A stretch of DNA of 64,000 bases from Geomesophilobacter sediminis (GTDB taxonomy: Bacteria > Desulfobacterota > Desulfuromonadia > Geobacterales > Geobacteraceae). A program made the translations under genes and the position numbers. Every line of letters starts with the position of its first letter. Within the stretch, counting starts at the first letter, position 1. Of this stretch, positions 63,208 through 64,000 are shown in pieces. The DNA is taken from the NCBI RefSeq assembly GCF_016458275.1, contig NZ_JAEMHM010000016.1, positions 1-64,000 of the forward strand, read 5' to 3'. Below the pieces are notes generated by a model, which searched no databases, was not told the origin of the DNA, and saw nothing but the letters and a program-made list of their open reading frames with translations.

Positions 63208-63229
63208 CAGCACCCTCCGAACTGAAACA

Positions 63230-63264
63230 AAAAAGCCCGGTCCTTCCAAAGGACCGGGCTTTTT
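63230..63264 (+). terminator. Terminator of the dcw cluster
   Basis: A 16-bp stem (AAAAAGCCCGGTCCTT / AAGGACCGGGCTTTTT) with a short loop, 23 nt after the ftsZ stop. Confidence 0.95.
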
Positions 63265-63291
63265 TTTATCCCAGAGGCACGCGGAAGGAAA

Positions 63292-63322
63292 ACCTGTGGG
63301 CGCGCCATTCCTGGCGCGAATT
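63292..63322. repeat. Intergenic repeat, family D
   Basis: CCTGTGGGCGCGCCATTCC, then TGGCGCGAATTGCC. It matches the family D copy at 25017-25046. Confidence 0.55.
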
Positions 63323-63423
63323 GCCAGTGCCGGTGAAAAACCTTTGTAGATATTTCAGGAAAGGAGTAGAAACGCTTGCCAGGTGAAGAAGACCTGAGCG
63401 TCCATCTTGAAGGAGACCCGACC

Positions 63424-63987
63424 ATGAAGATAGTAACTCTCCTCGGCAGCCCACGCGCCGACTCGCACAGCTCCGCCATCGCCCAGCGCTTGAACGATAC
63501 CGCCGCCCAACTTGGTGCCGACACCCAGACCTTCGCATTGAACAAGATGTCCTATCGCGGCTGCCAGGGGTGCTACGCCTGCAAGACGCCCCTCGATCAT
63601 TGCGCCGTGAAAGACGATCTCTCCGAAGCCCTCGAAGCGGTGCGCAACGCCGACGCGCTGGTCTTGACCACCCCGGTTTACTACGGCGACGTCACCGCCC
63701 AACTCAAAGGCTTTATTGACCGCACGTTCGCCTATCTCAAACCCGACTTCCTCACAAATCCCGCACCGAGCCGCCTGGCTCCGAAGAAGCTGGTCTTCAT
63801 CATCACGCAGGGGCATCCGGATGAAAACCTGTACGCTGATATTTATCAGCGCAACGCGACCTGCTTCACAGCGATCGGTTTCACCGAGATCCATCTGATC
63901 CGCGCCTGCGGCGTTGGACCTGGCACCACGATTCCTGAGGCGGTCATGCAGCAAGCCGAAGCAACTGCCCGTGCGTTGATGTCATAG
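63424..63987 (+). CDS. NAD(P)H-dependent FMN reductase/flavodoxin-fold protein
   Basis: This 187-residue protein has the flavodoxin-like start KIVTLLGSPRADSHSSAIAQRL with the phosphate loop GSPR, then YRGCQGCYACKTPLDHCAVKDDLSEAL, a Cys-rich insert (CxxCxxC, then a fourth Cys) characteristic of the iron-sulfur flavoprotein branch. LVLTTPVYYGDVTAQLKGFIDRT covers the FMN isoalloxazine contacts. It likely reduces quinones, metals or organic substrates with FMN; the Cys motif may bind an Fe-S cluster as in archaeal iron-sulfur flavoproteins. GAAGGAGACC precedes the ATG. The gene is complete and ends 13 nt before the window edge. Confidence 0.88.
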   Translation: MKIVTLLGSPRADSHSSAIAQRLNDTAAQLGADTQTFALNKMSYRGCQGCYACKTPLDHCAVKDDLSEALEAVRNADALVLTTPVYYGDVTAQLKGFIDRTFAYLKPDFLTNPAPSRLAPKKLVFIITQGHPDENLYADIYQRNATCFTAIGFTEIHLIRACGVGPGTTIPEAVMQQAEATARALMS

Positions 63988-64000
63988 CGGCAGTGACTGG

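Overview
The window is GC-rich chromosomal DNA from a strictly respiratory Gram-negative bacterium, most likely of the Geobacterales (a Geobacter, Citrifermentans or Geomonas-type organism). This placement is inferred from gene content: a chemoreceptor with a periplasmic c-type haem motif, a succinyl-CoA:acetate CoA-transferase next to a succinyl-CoA synthetase, the futalosine route to menaquinone, a GspC-to-GspN type II secretion operon and many PAS and GGDEF signalling proteins. No IS element, prophage or CRISPR array was seen. Accessory DNA is confined to short intergenic repeats, one chemoreceptor remnant and two candidate micro-ORFs.

Layout. 1-7.4 kb: a chromate-type transporter, an exported hypothetical protein overlapping a J-domain protein, and on the minus strand mqnB, mqnD, a five-PAS membrane protein without an output domain, and an RlpA-like protein. 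7.5-19.2 kb: a type II secretion operon in the order gspC D E F G H I J K L M N; the prepilin peptidase gene is not in the window. 19.3-25.4 kb: bacterioferritin, a small PAS protein, a haem-binding chemoreceptor behind a sigma-28-type promoter, and the acetate CoA-transferase behind a strong promoter with an operator-like palindrome and a 240-nt leader. 25.4-31.8 kb: a ChaN-PDZ lipoprotein, xerC, a DUF362/ferredoxin protein, a promoter/micro-ORF/terminator unit, a LysM lytic transglycosylase and a membrane protein. 31.8-42.5 kb: typA, a BamD-like lipoprotein, a REC-PAS-GGDEF regulator, a DUF4337 protein, sucCD, an RlmL-type methyltransferase, a CAU tRNA, a Nif3-like protein and a zinc-ribbon coiled-coil protein. 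42.6-44.1 kb: RNase P RNA, a YkgJ-type Cys-cluster protein and a small hypothetical protein. 44.3-63.2 kb: a complete division and cell-wall (dcw) cluster, mraZ rsmH ftsL ftsI murE murF mraY murD ftsW murG murC murB ddl ftsQ ftsA ftsZ, followed by a terminator and a flavodoxin-fold reductase.

How the genes work together. The dcw cluster makes lipid II (MurC-F, Ddl, MurB, MraY, MurG) and builds the septum (FtsZ, A, Q, L, W, I) under an MraZ-autoregulated promoter. RlpA, the LysM transglycosylase and BamD serve the rest of the envelope, and the T2SS carries folded proteins across the outer membrane. MqnB and MqnD supply menaquinone for anaerobic respiration. The CoA-transferase and SucCD both convert succinyl-CoA to succinate, the former while activating acetate.

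The least explained material is intergenic. At least four repeat families recur between genes, several times inside the gsp and dcw operons. A near-consensus promoter drives a transcript of about 190 nt holding a 20-codon Cys-rich ORF. The CoA-transferase has an unusual promoter, operator and leader. These are the places I would look at first.
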